A DNA stretch of 36,420 nucleotides from Pseudomonas sp. BBP2017 (GTDB lineage: Bacteria > Pseudomonadota > Gammaproteobacteria > Pseudomonadales > Pseudomonadaceae): NCBI RefSeq assembly GCF_003024385.1, contig NZ_PVZN01000028.1, forward strand, positions 1 through 36,420, read 5' to 3'. Below the pieces are notes generated by a model. The model made no database searches. It worked only from the letters and a program-made list of their open reading frames with translations, and had not been told where the DNA came from. Position numbers and translations under genes: made by a program. This document shows positions 15,344 to 23,578 of this stretch, one piece after another (position 1 is the first letter of the stretch; every line of letters begins with the position of its first letter).

Positions 15344-17473
15344 ATGACCCTGCCCCACCCTCGCCTGCCCTTGAGCCTGCTTGGCTTGAGCCTGGCGTTG
15401 CCTGCCAGCCACAGCCTGGCTCAAGACAGCATTACCCTGGCCCCGGTACAAGTCTCCGAGGTCTACAGCGAGGGTTATCAGGTAGAGCAAGCATCGCTGG
15501 CAGGTTTTGCCCCGGCGCCGCTGCTCGATACCCCGGCATCGATCGCGGTGTTCAGTGAGCAGTTATTGGCTGACCGCCAGGTGCGCAAACTCAGCGAAGT
15601 GCTGCAAAGCGACGCGTCGGTAGGCGAAAGCTATGCGCCGATCGGCTACTACGAAAACTTCAACGTGCGCGGTTTCGAACTCAATGCCGCCAGCAGTTAC
15701 AAGATCAACGGCCAGACCATCGCCGGCGAACAGAACGTGGCGCTGGAGAACAAGCAGCAGGTCGAATTGCTCAAGGGCCTGTCCGGGTTGCAGAGCGGCG
15801 TTGCCGAGCCTGGCGGGCTGATCAACTACGTCACCAAACGCCCGGAGGATGTGCGCTCGGTGACGGTGTCGAGCAACGAACAGGGTGAGCGCTACATCGC
15901 CAGCGACCTTGGCGGCTGGTTCGGCAGCGAACGCCAGTTCGGCCTGCGCGCCAACCTCGCCCATGAAGATATCCGCTCTTACGTTGACCATGCCGACGGT
16001 AAGCGCGATTTCGCCGCCCTGGCCTTCGACTGGCAGATCAACCCAGATGCGCTGTTGCAACTGGACGCTGAGTACCAGCAACGCGAACAGCGTTCGGTAC
16101 CGGGCTATCAACTGCTGGGCGGCACCAGCCTGCCCCACGATATCGACCCGCACGACCGCCTGGCCTATCAACAGTGGGCCAAGCCGGTCAGCATCGACTC
16201 ACTGAACCTGGGTGGGCGCTTCGAGTATCGCTTCAGCGATAACTGGACCGGCAGCGTCAGTGCCTCACGCAGCAAGGTGGTGATCGACGATTACAGTTCG
16301 TTTGCCTGGGGCTCGAGCGAGGGCGCCTACTTCAGCAGTGCAGGCGACTATGACATCTATGACTACCGCAGCCCCGACGATACCCGCCGTACCGACGAAG
16401 CCCAGGCGGCACTCAACGGCCGCTTCGATGCCCTGGGCCTGGGCCACGAGTTGACGCTCGGCACCAGCGCCCAGCGCCGCACGCTTGACCAACGCCCAAA
16501 TTTCATGGAATGGGTCGGTAACGGCAATATTTACCAGCAAACGCCAGAATGGCTGCCCTCCGACAAAACCGTTGGCTCCAGCACCCGTCGCCTGGACAGC
16601 CGTCAGTACGGCCTGTTTGCCAATGACCGGATCAGCTTCAATGAGCAGTGGCAGACGGTGCTGGGCGCACGCCTGGTGCGCCTGGACGAGAAGACTTTCG
16701 ACCAAGATGGCAACCCTGGACGCCATACCCGCGACTATCAGCTATTGCCCAATGCAGCACTGATTTACAAACCGCGTGCGGACATCTCCCTGTACACCAG
16801 CTACAGCAAGGGCATCTCCTCCGGTGGCAGCGCGCCGTGGTTCGCCAGCAACAGCGCCGAGATCCTCGCCCCGACGCTGTCGCACCAACTGGAAGTCGGT
16901 ATCAAGCGCGACTGGCAGCGCCTGAGCCTGAGCGCGGCGTTGTTCCAGCTGCGTCAGGCTTATCAATATTCCCGGCCGGACGGCGCAGGCAATTTCACTT
17001 ACGTACAACAAGGCCAGCAGAAGAACATCGGCCTGGAACTGGGCGCCAGCGGCTGGTTGACCGAACGCTTGCAGATCAATGCCAGCGCCGCGGCCATCCG
17101 TGCCAGGGTGAAGAACAGCGGCACCGCTGACTATGAAGGTCATCAGGCGCTCAATGTGCCGAATTTCCGTGCCGCAGTGCAGGCTGATTACAGCCTGCCA
17201 ATCCCCGGTCTGGCGCTGCTTGGCGGGGCACGCTACAGCGCCAGCAAGTACGCCAACCAGGCGGGGACGGTGGAGGTCGGCAGCTATGCGGTGTTCGATC
17301 TGGGTAGCCGTTACAGCACCAGAATCGCTGGCTACGACACGACGCTGCGGCTGATGGTCGATAACGTCTTCGACAAGCGCTACTGGCGCGATGCCGGGGA
17401 GTACCTGGGCGATGGCTATCTGTTCCAGGGCGCGCCGAGAACTGCGCGGGTGTCGGCTTCTGTGAGTTTTTGA
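15344..17473 (+). CDS. TonB-dependent siderophore receptor
   Basis: This is a 709-aa outer-membrane beta-barrel that imports a ligand, probably an iron siderophore, using TonB energy. A signal peptide (1-27, hydrophobic core LSLLGLSLALPAS, cleavage near SLA-QD) is followed by a plug domain (about 45-165; TPASIAVFSEQLLADRQ, NVRGFEL, GLINYVTKRP) and a 22-strand barrel ending in aromatic RVSASVSF. There is no N-terminal signalling (STN) domain, so it does not talk to an ECF sigma factor. AGGAG lies 8 bases before the ATG. It resembles FhuA/FoxA-type receptors, but the substrate is unknown. It is the last core gene before the PHB cluster. Confidence 0.92.
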   Translation: MTLPHPRLPLSLLGLSLALPASHSLAQDSITLAPVQVSEVYSEGYQVEQASLAGFAPAPLLDTPASIAVFSEQLLADRQVRKLSEVLQSDASVGESYAPIGYYENFNVRGFELNAASSYKINGQTIAGEQNVALENKQQVELLKGLSGLQSGVAEPGGLINYVTKRPEDVRSVTVSSNEQGERYIASDLGGWFGSERQFGLRANLAHEDIRSYVDHADGKRDFAALAFDWQINPDALLQLDAEYQQREQRSVPGYQLLGGTSLPHDIDPHDRLAYQQWAKPVSIDSLNLGGRFEYRFSDNWTGSVSASRSKVVIDDYSSFAWGSSEGAYFSSAGDYDIYDYRSPDDTRRTDEAQAALNGRFDALGLGHELTLGTSAQRRTLDQRPNFMEWVGNGNIYQQTPEWLPSDKTVGSSTRRLDSRQYGLFANDRISFNEQWQTVLGARLVRLDEKTFDQDGNPGRHTRDYQLLPNAALIYKPRADISLYTSYSKGISSGGSAPWFASNSAEILAPTLSHQLEVGIKRDWQRLSLSAALFQLRQAYQYSRPDGAGNFTYVQQGQQKNIGLELGASGWLTERLQINASAAAIRARVKNSGTADYEGHQALNVPNFRAAVQADYSLPIPGLALLGGARYSASKYANQAGTVEVGSYAVFDLGSRYSTRIAGYDTTLRLMVDNVFDKRYWRDAGEYLGDGYLFQGAPRTARVSASVSF

Positions 17474-17560
17474 GGGACTCAATGAGGCGATGCATTGAAG
17501 TGACAGTGCCCAGAGTAGGATAAGATGCCTGTAAATCAGGCTCGCTGTGAGTAGCCCCGC

Positions 17561-18064
17561 ATGACAGATAACAGTCGGAACACCACCCGTCTGATCAAGA
17601 AGTACCCGAATCGCCGTCTGTATGACACGCACACCAGCAGTCATCTGACCCTTGCGGATATACGCCAATTGGTCATCGATAGAATCCCGTTCGAGGTGGT
17701 CGACGCGAAAACTGGCGAGGATCTGACCCGAAGTATTTTGCTGCAGGTGATTCTGGAAGCCGAAAGTGGCGGTGAGCCGATATTCTCCAGTGAGATGCTC
17801 ATGGGGATTATCCAGTTCTACGGCCCCTACCAGAGCGTCCTCGGCAGCTACCTGGATAAAAGCATCCAGACAGTCATCGACATCCAGTCCCAGACCGGCG
17901 CTCAGTCCTCTGAAGCCTGGAGCGAGTTCATGCACCAGCAAGCACCGGTCATGCAGGATTTGATGCGCCAGTATGTCGACCAGTCAAAAGCCCTGTACCT
18001 GAACACCCAGAACCTCTTTGGCCTGTTCGGCGGCGGGCCGAAAAAAAATGGCGATGGGGAATAA
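17561..18064 (+). CDS. phaR: PhaR/PhbF, polyhydroxyalkanoate synthesis repressor
   Basis: The 167-aa DNA-binding protein represses phasin synthesis until PHB granules titrate it away. The N-terminal PHB/PHA accumulation regulator domain is clear (residues 9-70; RLIKKYPNRRLYDT, SHLTLADIRQLV), followed by the helical PHB-binding repeat (EMLMGIIQFYGPYQSVLG). The start at 17561 lacks a strong Shine-Dalgarno. It heads the PHB block, convergent with phaP; the minus-strand phaP terminator overlaps its last codons. A probable operator for it lies in the phaP-phaX intergenic region. In Pseudomonas the matching gene has been called phbF. Confidence 0.93.
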   Translation: MTDNSRNTTRLIKKYPNRRLYDTHTSSHLTLADIRQLVIDRIPFEVVDAKTGEDLTRSILLQVILEAESGGEPIFSSEMLMGIIQFYGPYQSVLGSYLDKSIQTVIDIQSQTGAQSSEAWSEFMHQQAPVMQDLMRQYVDQSKALYLNTQNLFGLFGGGPKKNGDGE

Positions 18065-18076
18065 ACCCATCGCCAT
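18041..18076 (-). terminator. phaP terminator, embedded in the end of phaR
   Basis: On the minus strand an 11-bp perfect stem (ATGGCGATGGG / CCCATCGCCAT) is followed by eight T residues. It overlaps the final codons and stop of the plus-strand phaR gene, so one sequence serves as coding end and as the terminator of phaP. Confidence 0.85.
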
Positions 18077-18099
18077 CAGTGTAACCGTTCTAATGTGAC

Positions 18100-18675
18100 T
18101 TACTTGTTACCGCTTGTTGCCTTGCCTGCCTCTGGGGCGGCCTTCCCCGCTGCTGCAGTTGCTGCGGTTGCTGCGTCAAAACCGCTCTGGGCAACGTCAG
18201 CAGCCTGTTTTACGGCTTTCTGTGCGCTCTCAAAAACGGTGCCGGCATTGGCCAGCGATGTCTTGAACGCAGCCACAACAGGCTCGGAGCCAGCCGGCGC
18301 ATTCTTACTGATCACTTCAACGAACTCGTGCACCTGCTTGGTGCCCGCTTCGACCTGAAGCGTGGTCAGCTTGGCGATTTCCGACTGGGTACCAACAATC
18401 AGCGCTTGTACCTGGCGATTGAACTCAGCCAGGCGTTCGGCTTGCACATTAGGTTTGGCGAAAGAAGCCTGGAGCTCAGCGAACCCTTGCGGATCACGAA
18501 CTGCAAGCAGTTTGCGAAAACCGTCGAACTGCTCCTCGGTGGAGGCCTGCAGAGTCTTGAACTGCAATTGGGTGAGCTGTTCAACGCTGGCGAAGATTTT
18601 GCCGCTGATTTGCTGCAGGAGGTCGAGGTTGGCTTTCTGAGCGTCTTGCAATTTTTCCGAGTTGAAAAAAGACAT
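18100..18675 (-). CDS. phaP: PhaP phasin (PHB granule-coating protein)
   Basis: This 191-aa amphipathic helical protein coats PHB granules and limits their size. It begins MSFFNSEKLQDAQKANLDLL, a usual phasin family (Phasin_2) start, with long helices (SVEQLTQLQFKTLQAS, AEFNRQVQALIVGTQSEIAK). It ends in an Ala-rich tail (DAATAATAAAGKAAPEAGKA). AGGAG lies 8 bases before the ATG at 18675. It is convergent with phaR and divergent from the DUF3141 gene, and its promoter overlaps a PhaR-type operator. Confidence 0.95.
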   Translation of the reverse strand: MSFFNSEKLQDAQKANLDLLQQISGKIFASVEQLTQLQFKTLQASTEEQFDGFRKLLAVRDPQGFAELQASFAKPNVQAERLAEFNRQVQALIVGTQSEIAKLTTLQVEAGTKQVHEFVEVISKNAPAGSEPVVAAFKTSLANAGTVFESAQKAVKQAADVAQSGFDAATAATAAAGKAAPEAGKATSGNK

Positions 18676-18755
18676 GCTTGAATCTCCTGATTCTGAAAAG
18701 CCGACATGGGCCTGAGGACGCGATAGCGATCCTGCCGGTCATCGCGTTAGCCTTG

Positions 18756-18807
18756 ATATTGCAGTGCACAAATTCGTTTGGCAATGATTTTTTGTGCGCT
18801 GCACAAA
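18756..18807 (-). promoter_or_regulatory. phaP promoter overlapped by PhaR-type operator
   Basis: On the minus strand TTGCCA (18779-18784) and CAATAT (18756-18761) are spaced by 17 bases. TGCACAAA occurs at 18765-18772, inside this spacer, and again at 18800-18807, 35 bases away. The second copy is half of a perfect dyad, TTTGTGC-GCT-GCACAAA (18791-18807). Known PhaR operators are TGC-rich, so this fits repression of phaP, and perhaps also of the gene at 18928. Confidence 0.5.
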
Positions 18808-18927
18808 AAAACTTTTTCCTCCCGCAGCTATTCGCTATAGACTCCTGAAATCGAAAGGCCAGCCGAGCGCTCTTTGTTCTTAAGCTGGAGATGAGCTGCT
18901 TCTCATGCATAACGCCAGGAGATCACC

Positions 18928-21366
18928 ATGGGCCAGGAAGACATTATTGCATCGCAATATGAACGACTCCCCTCTCAACGCGGCCCGTTCGAACACCTGA
19001 GTCATCTGCAACGCCTCAATACCCAGAACATTCTCCAGGCCTTGCACCAGCGCCAGAAAAAAACCCTCACACCTCTGCAGCAGGGTCAGCTCAGACTACC
19101 CACACTCACAGACTGGCAGGAGTACCTCGCCGACTTCAGTCAACGCAGCCTGCTGTTCTGGGACACCCTGCGCCAGCGCGGCGACAATACACTGGCCCAT
19201 GAACGCGCCGGGTATCCGTTGCTGCTCAAGTTCGATCATGAAACCCTGATCGCAGGTGCTGATCTCCCACGCCCGGTCAACTATTCACTGTTGCGAATCC
19301 TCCCCGGGCCAACGCAAAAAATCGACAGTAACGGCCAGCCGGTGATCATCATTGACCCGCGCGGCGGCCACAGCTCGGGAATCGGCGGCTTCAAACAGGA
19401 TTCGCTTTTAGGCGAAAGCCTCAGAGCCGGCCACCCCACCTATTTCATCTCTTTCAGTCACTCGCCACAGCCTGGGCAAACCCTGACCGATATCGTCCAA
19501 GCCCAGGCCCGGTTCATCGAAGTCGTCAGCAGCCTTCACCCGGCCAACAGCAAGCCGATCATCATCGGCAACTGCCAGGCCGGCTGGGCCTTGATGGGGC
19601 TGGCGGCAACACGGCCGGAACTGCCGGGATTGATCATTATCAATGGTGCCCCCTTGTCGTACTGGGCCGGTGTCAATGGACGCAATCCGATGCGCTATAC
19701 CGCTGGCCTACTGGGTGGCGGCTGGATGGCTCGCCTGGGCAGCGACTTGGGCAATGACCGTTTCGACGGTGCCTGGCTGGTCAGCAATTTCGAAAACCTG
19801 GACCCGGCCAACACCTATTGGGGTAAGTACTACCAGTTATTCAGCCAGGTCGACAGCGAGGCTGCGCGCTTCCTCGACTTCGAACGCTGGTGGGGCAGCC
19901 CGACCTTGCTTAATGGCGAAGAGATCGAAATGATTGTCGATCAGCTCTTCATCGGCAACCAGTTGTCCGGCGGACTCGGCCGCAAGAGCGCCGGAATCGA
20001 CCTGAAACGTATCGAAGCACCGGTGGTGGTGTTTTGCTCCTACGGAGACAACATCACCCCCCCGCAGCAGGCACTGAACTGGATCACCGATGCCTATCCC
20101 AGCGATCTCGCTTTGCATGACGCAGGACGCACCATCGTCTACTTGCGGCACGCCAGCATCGGCCATTTGGGTCTTTTTGTTTCCGGCAAAGTGGCGCGGC
20201 GCGAACACCGTGGAATGCTCGGCGCGGTCGAAACCCTCAAGGCGCTGCCGGCGGGGCTGTATGAAATGCTGATTGACGATCTGCCAACCTCCTCAGGCAG
20301 CGATGACATGCAATACCGAGTGCGTTTCGAATCAAGGCGAATCGCCGATATCCATGATGACGTCGAGCCGGCCCGTGATGACGATCGCGAATTCGCTCTG
20401 GTGGAGCGCGTCTCTGAAATCAACAGCGCGTTTTACGACGGGTTCATACGTCCGTGGCTGCGTCAGATCGTCAACGAGCCAATTGCCGAACTGTTGCGCA
20501 GAATGCACCCCTTCCATCAGCAGCAAGTGCTATGGAGCAGCTTGAATCCGGCGCTGTGGTGGTTAGCCGGGACCGCCTCCCAAGTGAGCAGTAATCGTCA
20601 TCCTGCCCGCGAAGACAACCCGTTGCTGGCCTGGCAAGCGTTGTTTTCCAACCAGATGCAAAACGCCCTGGATGCATATCGCGATGTGCGTGACGCCACT
20701 CAGGAGCTGTGTTTTTACGGTATTTACAGCACGCTGAGTGCCCTCACCAGCAACAAGCCTGCGCGAAACCTCCAGGCTCATGCCGACCAGCTGGACCAGG
20801 CCCTGATCGAACGCCTGCAGGATGCGCTGCCTCATGGCGGCCCCCTGGAAGCATTGGTTCGGATTCTATTTTTACTGGGCCGCGACAGCGACAAGGCCGG
20901 CAAGGAAAGCATCGAGAAGCTGATCCAGCAGGTGCACCTGCAGGTCCTGAACTACAGCAATGAGCCCACTGCCCTGCGCGAAGCCATCCGATTGCAGAAC
21001 CTGCTGGTTTTCGCCCACCCGCAAGAAAGCTTGCGCAGCCTTCCCTTGTTGCTACCAGAGGCCAAGGAGCGCCAACAAGTCTTGACGGCCGTTGGGCAAT
21101 TGATGCCCGAACTGCTCACGACTAGCTACAGTTGCGGCGAATTCTGGCGCGAACTGCACGCGCTACTCGAAGTGCCCCTGCCAGGCTTTGACCTGACCCA
21201 ACCGCCGGCTAAAACAGATGTTATCCAGCAGCAGGCCCCTTTGCAGCCATCCCCGCTTGCAGCAATGCTGCCGCCGGAAATCACACCGACGCCCGCCCCC
21301 GCCATCGAAGTCAAAGCCCCAAAGCGCAAAGCGAGAAACAGGACAAAAGGCCCCAAGCCTCAATGA
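18928..21366 (+). CDS. DUF3141 family alpha/beta-hydrolase-like protein (PhbX type)
   Basis: The product is a large (812 aa) cytoplasmic protein of unknown function found beside PHA genes. Residues about 95-425 form an alpha/beta-hydrolase fold. The nucleophile elbow is IIIGNCQAGWA with Cys216, as in PHA synthases, instead of the serine of lipases. Asp374 (CSYGDNITP) and His413 (ASIGHLGLFVSG) sit where PhaC has its Asp and His. The C-terminal 380 residues are helical, ending in a Pro-rich, then strongly basic tail (KAPKRKARNRTKGPKPQ). GGAG precedes the ATG at 18928. It is divergent from phaP and convergent with phbR (14-base gap). The name phbX is used for such genes in other Pseudomonas PHB clusters, as I recall. 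Confidence 0.85.
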   Translation: MGQEDIIASQYERLPSQRGPFEHLSHLQRLNTQNILQALHQRQKKTLTPLQQGQLRLPTLTDWQEYLADFSQRSLLFWDTLRQRGDNTLAHERAGYPLLLKFDHETLIAGADLPRPVNYSLLRILPGPTQKIDSNGQPVIIIDPRGGHSSGIGGFKQDSLLGESLRAGHPTYFISFSHSPQPGQTLTDIVQAQARFIEVVSSLHPANSKPIIIGNCQAGWALMGLAATRPELPGLIIINGAPLSYWAGVNGRNPMRYTAGLLGGGWMARLGSDLGNDRFDGAWLVSNFENLDPANTYWGKYYQLFSQVDSEAARFLDFERWWGSPTLLNGEEIEMIVDQLFIGNQLSGGLGRKSAGIDLKRIEAPVVVFCSYGDNITPPQQALNWITDAYPSDLALHDAGRTIVYLRHASIGHLGLFVSGKVARREHRGMLGAVETLKALPAGLYEMLIDDLPTSSGSDDMQYRVRFESRRIADIHDDVEPARDDDREFALVERVSEINSAFYDGFIRPWLRQIVNEPIAELLRRMHPFHQQQVLWSSLNPALWWLAGTASQVSSNRHPAREDNPLLAWQALFSNQMQNALDAYRDVRDATQELCFYGIYSTLSALTSNKPARNLQAHADQLDQALIERLQDALPHGGPLEALVRILFLLGRDSDKAGKESIEKLIQQVHLQVLNYSNEPTALREAIRLQNLLVFAHPQESLRSLPLLLPEAKERQQVLTAVGQLMPELLTTSYSCGEFWRELHALLEVPLPGFDLTQPPAKTDVIQQQAPLQPSPLAAMLPPEITPTPAPAIEVKAPKRKARNRTKGPKPQ

Positions 21367-21380
21367 ACCTTCACAAGGGA

Positions 21381-22502
21381 TCAGCGGTGTACCCGATCGG
21401 CGTAGGTGCTGGCGAATCCTCCGATGCTTTGATCTCTGCGCAGACCGACGGGGTTCATGAGCCTGACCGGCATAGTTTCCTCGACCGCAAACAACGACTG
21501 GTCGGCCCGATACTGACCGGGGGTCATACCGAACCACCGGGTGCAGGCTTTATGGAAGCTGCTGTGATCATGAAAGCCGAGCAGATAAGTCACATGCTTC
21601 ATATTGAAATGAGAATGGCGCAAATAGAAATCGGCCAACTGCCGGCGCACATCATTCAGGACATCCTTGAATTGCGTGCCATCTTTCTCAAGGGCTCGTT
21701 GAAGCGTGCGCTTGCTGATGTTCAGTGCCGCCGCAATCGATTCCATATCACATTGCCCTTGCCCCTGGCTCAAGCGCTCGGTAATCAGCGCGCGAATCCT
21801 GCCAACAATAGCGAAGCCGGGCAACAGGTCCAACTGAGCCTCGGCAAAACTGTCATGGAGTATGGCCAGCGCCTCGTTGGCCGTACTCAAAGGACGCAGA
21901 AGCTCCTGGCCATCGAACAAGATGCTGTCATAAGCAGCCCCGAAACGCAGCGGACAGCCAAAAAGCCGCTGATGCTCCGAGGTTTCTTCAGGTTCGGGAT
22001 AGGTAAACTCCACACTCAACGGTTGCGGCGACTTGTCACCCGCCAGCCAACGGAAGAAACCCAGCAGCGAAGCCAGTCCCGCATCCGTATATTGCCGGGG
22101 CTTGAACGAGCCACGTTGCTGATGATCAAGCGCGGCAAGACGGTAATTCTGCTGCTCCTGGACGAAGAAAAGGCTGAATCCGGTACTGATCAACGGACTG
22201 AAACGAACCATACGTTCGAGCGCCCTTTTCAGATTCGAACTGGACATCATCGTGTAGCCCACGATCTGAAAACTGCCGGGGTGGAAATTCCCGTAGGCTT
22301 TCAAACCGATGTTCGGATCATCCGAGGCCTGAGCGGCCAGCTCCCATAAACGGTAGATGACGCTTCGCTCGCAGAATACTCCCGGTTTGTTCACGAGCGT
22401 GACATCAAGTCCAGCCTCCTCGCACAGACTGGCAAAATCCAGCCCTTGAGCCAAAAGCGTATTCGCCAGCACCCTGGCATAACCAGAACTCATACTGTAC
22501 AT
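21381..22502 (-). CDS. phbR: PhbR, AraC-family activator of the PHB operon
   Basis: The 373-aa protein has an N-terminal Arabinose_bd-type ligand domain (residues 20-205) and a C-terminal AraC double helix-turn-helix (about 245-345; SIAAALNISKRTLQRALEKD and FNMKHVTYLLGFHDHSSFHK). The closing TRWFGMTPGQYR is the usual AraC motif. The start at 22502 has GAGGA only 4 bases upstream; the ATG 9 bases inside (22493) is an alternative. It is divergent from phbB, as in Pseudomonas sp. 61-3 and Azotobacter, where PhbR activates phbBAC (from memory). The effector is unknown. Confidence 0.9.
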   Translation of the reverse strand: MYSMSSGYARVLANTLLAQGLDFASLCEEAGLDVTLVNKPGVFCERSVIYRLWELAAQASDDPNIGLKAYGNFHPGSFQIVGYTMMSSSNLKRALERMVRFSPLISTGFSLFFVQEQQNYRLAALDHQQRGSFKPRQYTDAGLASLLGFFRWLAGDKSPQPLSVEFTYPEPEETSEHQRLFGCPLRFGAAYDSILFDGQELLRPLSTANEALAILHDSFAEAQLDLLPGFAIVGRIRALITERLSQGQGQCDMESIAAALNISKRTLQRALEKDGTQFKDVLNDVRRQLADFYLRHSHFNMKHVTYLLGFHDHSSFHKACTRWFGMTPGQYRADQSLFAVEETMPVRLMNPVGLRRDQSIGGFASTYADRVHR

Positions 22503-22539
22503 GGTGTCCTCGATGACCTGTGGAACCGAACATCCTGTC

Positions 22540-22588
22540 TAGAGCCAATTTTTACCAGCGCTGAACATATTTCAACCATGTTGCACTA
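22540..22588 (+). promoter_or_regulatory. Two PhbR-box-like sites upstream of phbB
   Basis: The Azotobacter PhbR box is, as I recall, TGTCACCAA-N4-CACTA. TTCAACCAT-GTTG-CACTA lies at 22571-22588 (10 of 14 positions) and a weaker TAGAGCCAA-TTTT-TACCA at 22540-22557 (8 of 14). The start-to-start distance is 31 bases, three helical turns. The rest of the 265-base phbR-phbB gap is AT-rich and promoter-like. Confidence 0.4.
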
Positions 22589-22767
22589 ATACTATCCATT
22601 CAGTTTCAAGTATTGATCCAGGTCCAGGTTCTCCTCATTTTTTTGCCAGACGGCCAAAACGCTGCGTGGCACCGTTGGACACCAATCCGTCACCTACAAA
22701 CACTTCCGTAGCGCCCGCCGATATCGAACAATCGCCTCTCCTGCAGCGCAAAAAAGGAAGTAGAAGT

Positions 22768-23514
22768 ATGGAGTCGCGTAGTCGTATTGCAGTGGTAACG
22801 GGTGGCATGGGTGGCATCGGTACAGCAATCAGCCAACGCCTGTACAAGGATGGATTCAAGGTAGTCGTGGTCTGCAGCGCCAACTCCAGCCGCAAGAATG
22901 ACTGGCTGACGACCCAGCTGGAGGCGGGTTATCACTTCGAGTGCGTCGAAACCGATATCACCGACTGGGAATCGACCCGCACAGCCTTCGAACGGGTGCG
23001 CGAACACTTCGGCCCGATCGATGTGCTGGTCAACAACGCCGGCATCACTCGCGACGCCTCCTTCCGCAAGCTCACCCCGCAAGACTGGAACACCGTGATC
23101 GGGACCAACCTGACCGGCTTGTTCAACACCACCAAGCAGGTCATTGAAGGCATGCTGTCCAAGGGCTGGGGGCGGATCATCAACATCTCTTCGATCAATG
23201 GCCAGCGCGGCCAGTTCGGTCAGACCAACTACTCCGCCGCCAAAGCCGGCATCCATGGTTTCACCATGGCACTGGCCCGGGAAGTTTCCGGCAAGGGCGT
23301 AACCGTCAATACCGTTTCCCCTGGCTACATCCAGACCTCTATGACTGCAGTAATACGCCCGGACATTCTCGAAGGCATGATCGCGGCAACACCGGTTGGT
23401 CGCCTTGGCCAACCCGAAGAGATCGCCTCAATCGTGGCCTGGCTGGCCTCCGATGAGTCCGCCTACAGCACCGGTGCCGACTTCTCGGTAAACGGCGGCA
23501 TGAATATGCAGTAA
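22768..23514 (+). CDS. phbB: Acetoacetyl-CoA reductase PhbB
   Basis: NADPH-dependent SDR enzyme that reduces acetoacetyl-CoA to (R)-3-hydroxybutyryl-CoA, the second step of PHB synthesis. It has 248 aa, with nucleotide motif TGGMGGIG (11-18), NNAG (89-92) and catalytic Ser142, Tyr155 and Lys159 in NISSINGQRGQFGQTNYSAA. The motif GQTNYSAAKAG is diagnostic for PhaB. The ATG at 22768 follows AAGGAAG; upstream in-frame codons from 22666 lack a ribosome site. First gene of phbBAC; the next gene starts 64 bases on. Confidence 0.95.
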   Translation: MESRSRIAVVTGGMGGIGTAISQRLYKDGFKVVVVCSANSSRKNDWLTTQLEAGYHFECVETDITDWESTRTAFERVREHFGPIDVLVNNAGITRDASFRKLTPQDWNTVIGTNLTGLFNTTKQVIEGMLSKGWGRIINISSINGQRGQFGQTNYSAAKAGIHGFTMALAREVSGKGVTVNTVSPGYIQTSMTAVIRPDILEGMIAATPVGRLGQPEEIASIVAWLASDESAYSTGADFSVNGGMNMQ

Positions 23515-23518
23515 CCCC

Positions 23519-23542
23519 AACCAGGGCATTCATGCCCTGGTT
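23519..23542 (+). terminator. Hairpin between phbB and phbA
   Basis: AACCAGGGCA-TTCA-TGCCCTGGTT is a perfect 10-bp stem with a tetraloop, 5 bases after the phbB stop and before the phbA ribosome site. Only a short T-containing tail (TGTTCG) follows, so it may reduce readthrough or protect mRNA ends. Confidence 0.5.
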
Positions 23543-23578
23543 TGTTCGACGAACTTTGTCATTTCAATGAGGTCTCGC

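Noticed and set aside
16742..17941. 399-codon minus-strand frame spanning the TonB receptor end and phaR
   Set aside because: It crosses two clear plus-strand genes and their gap; no start signal or domain.
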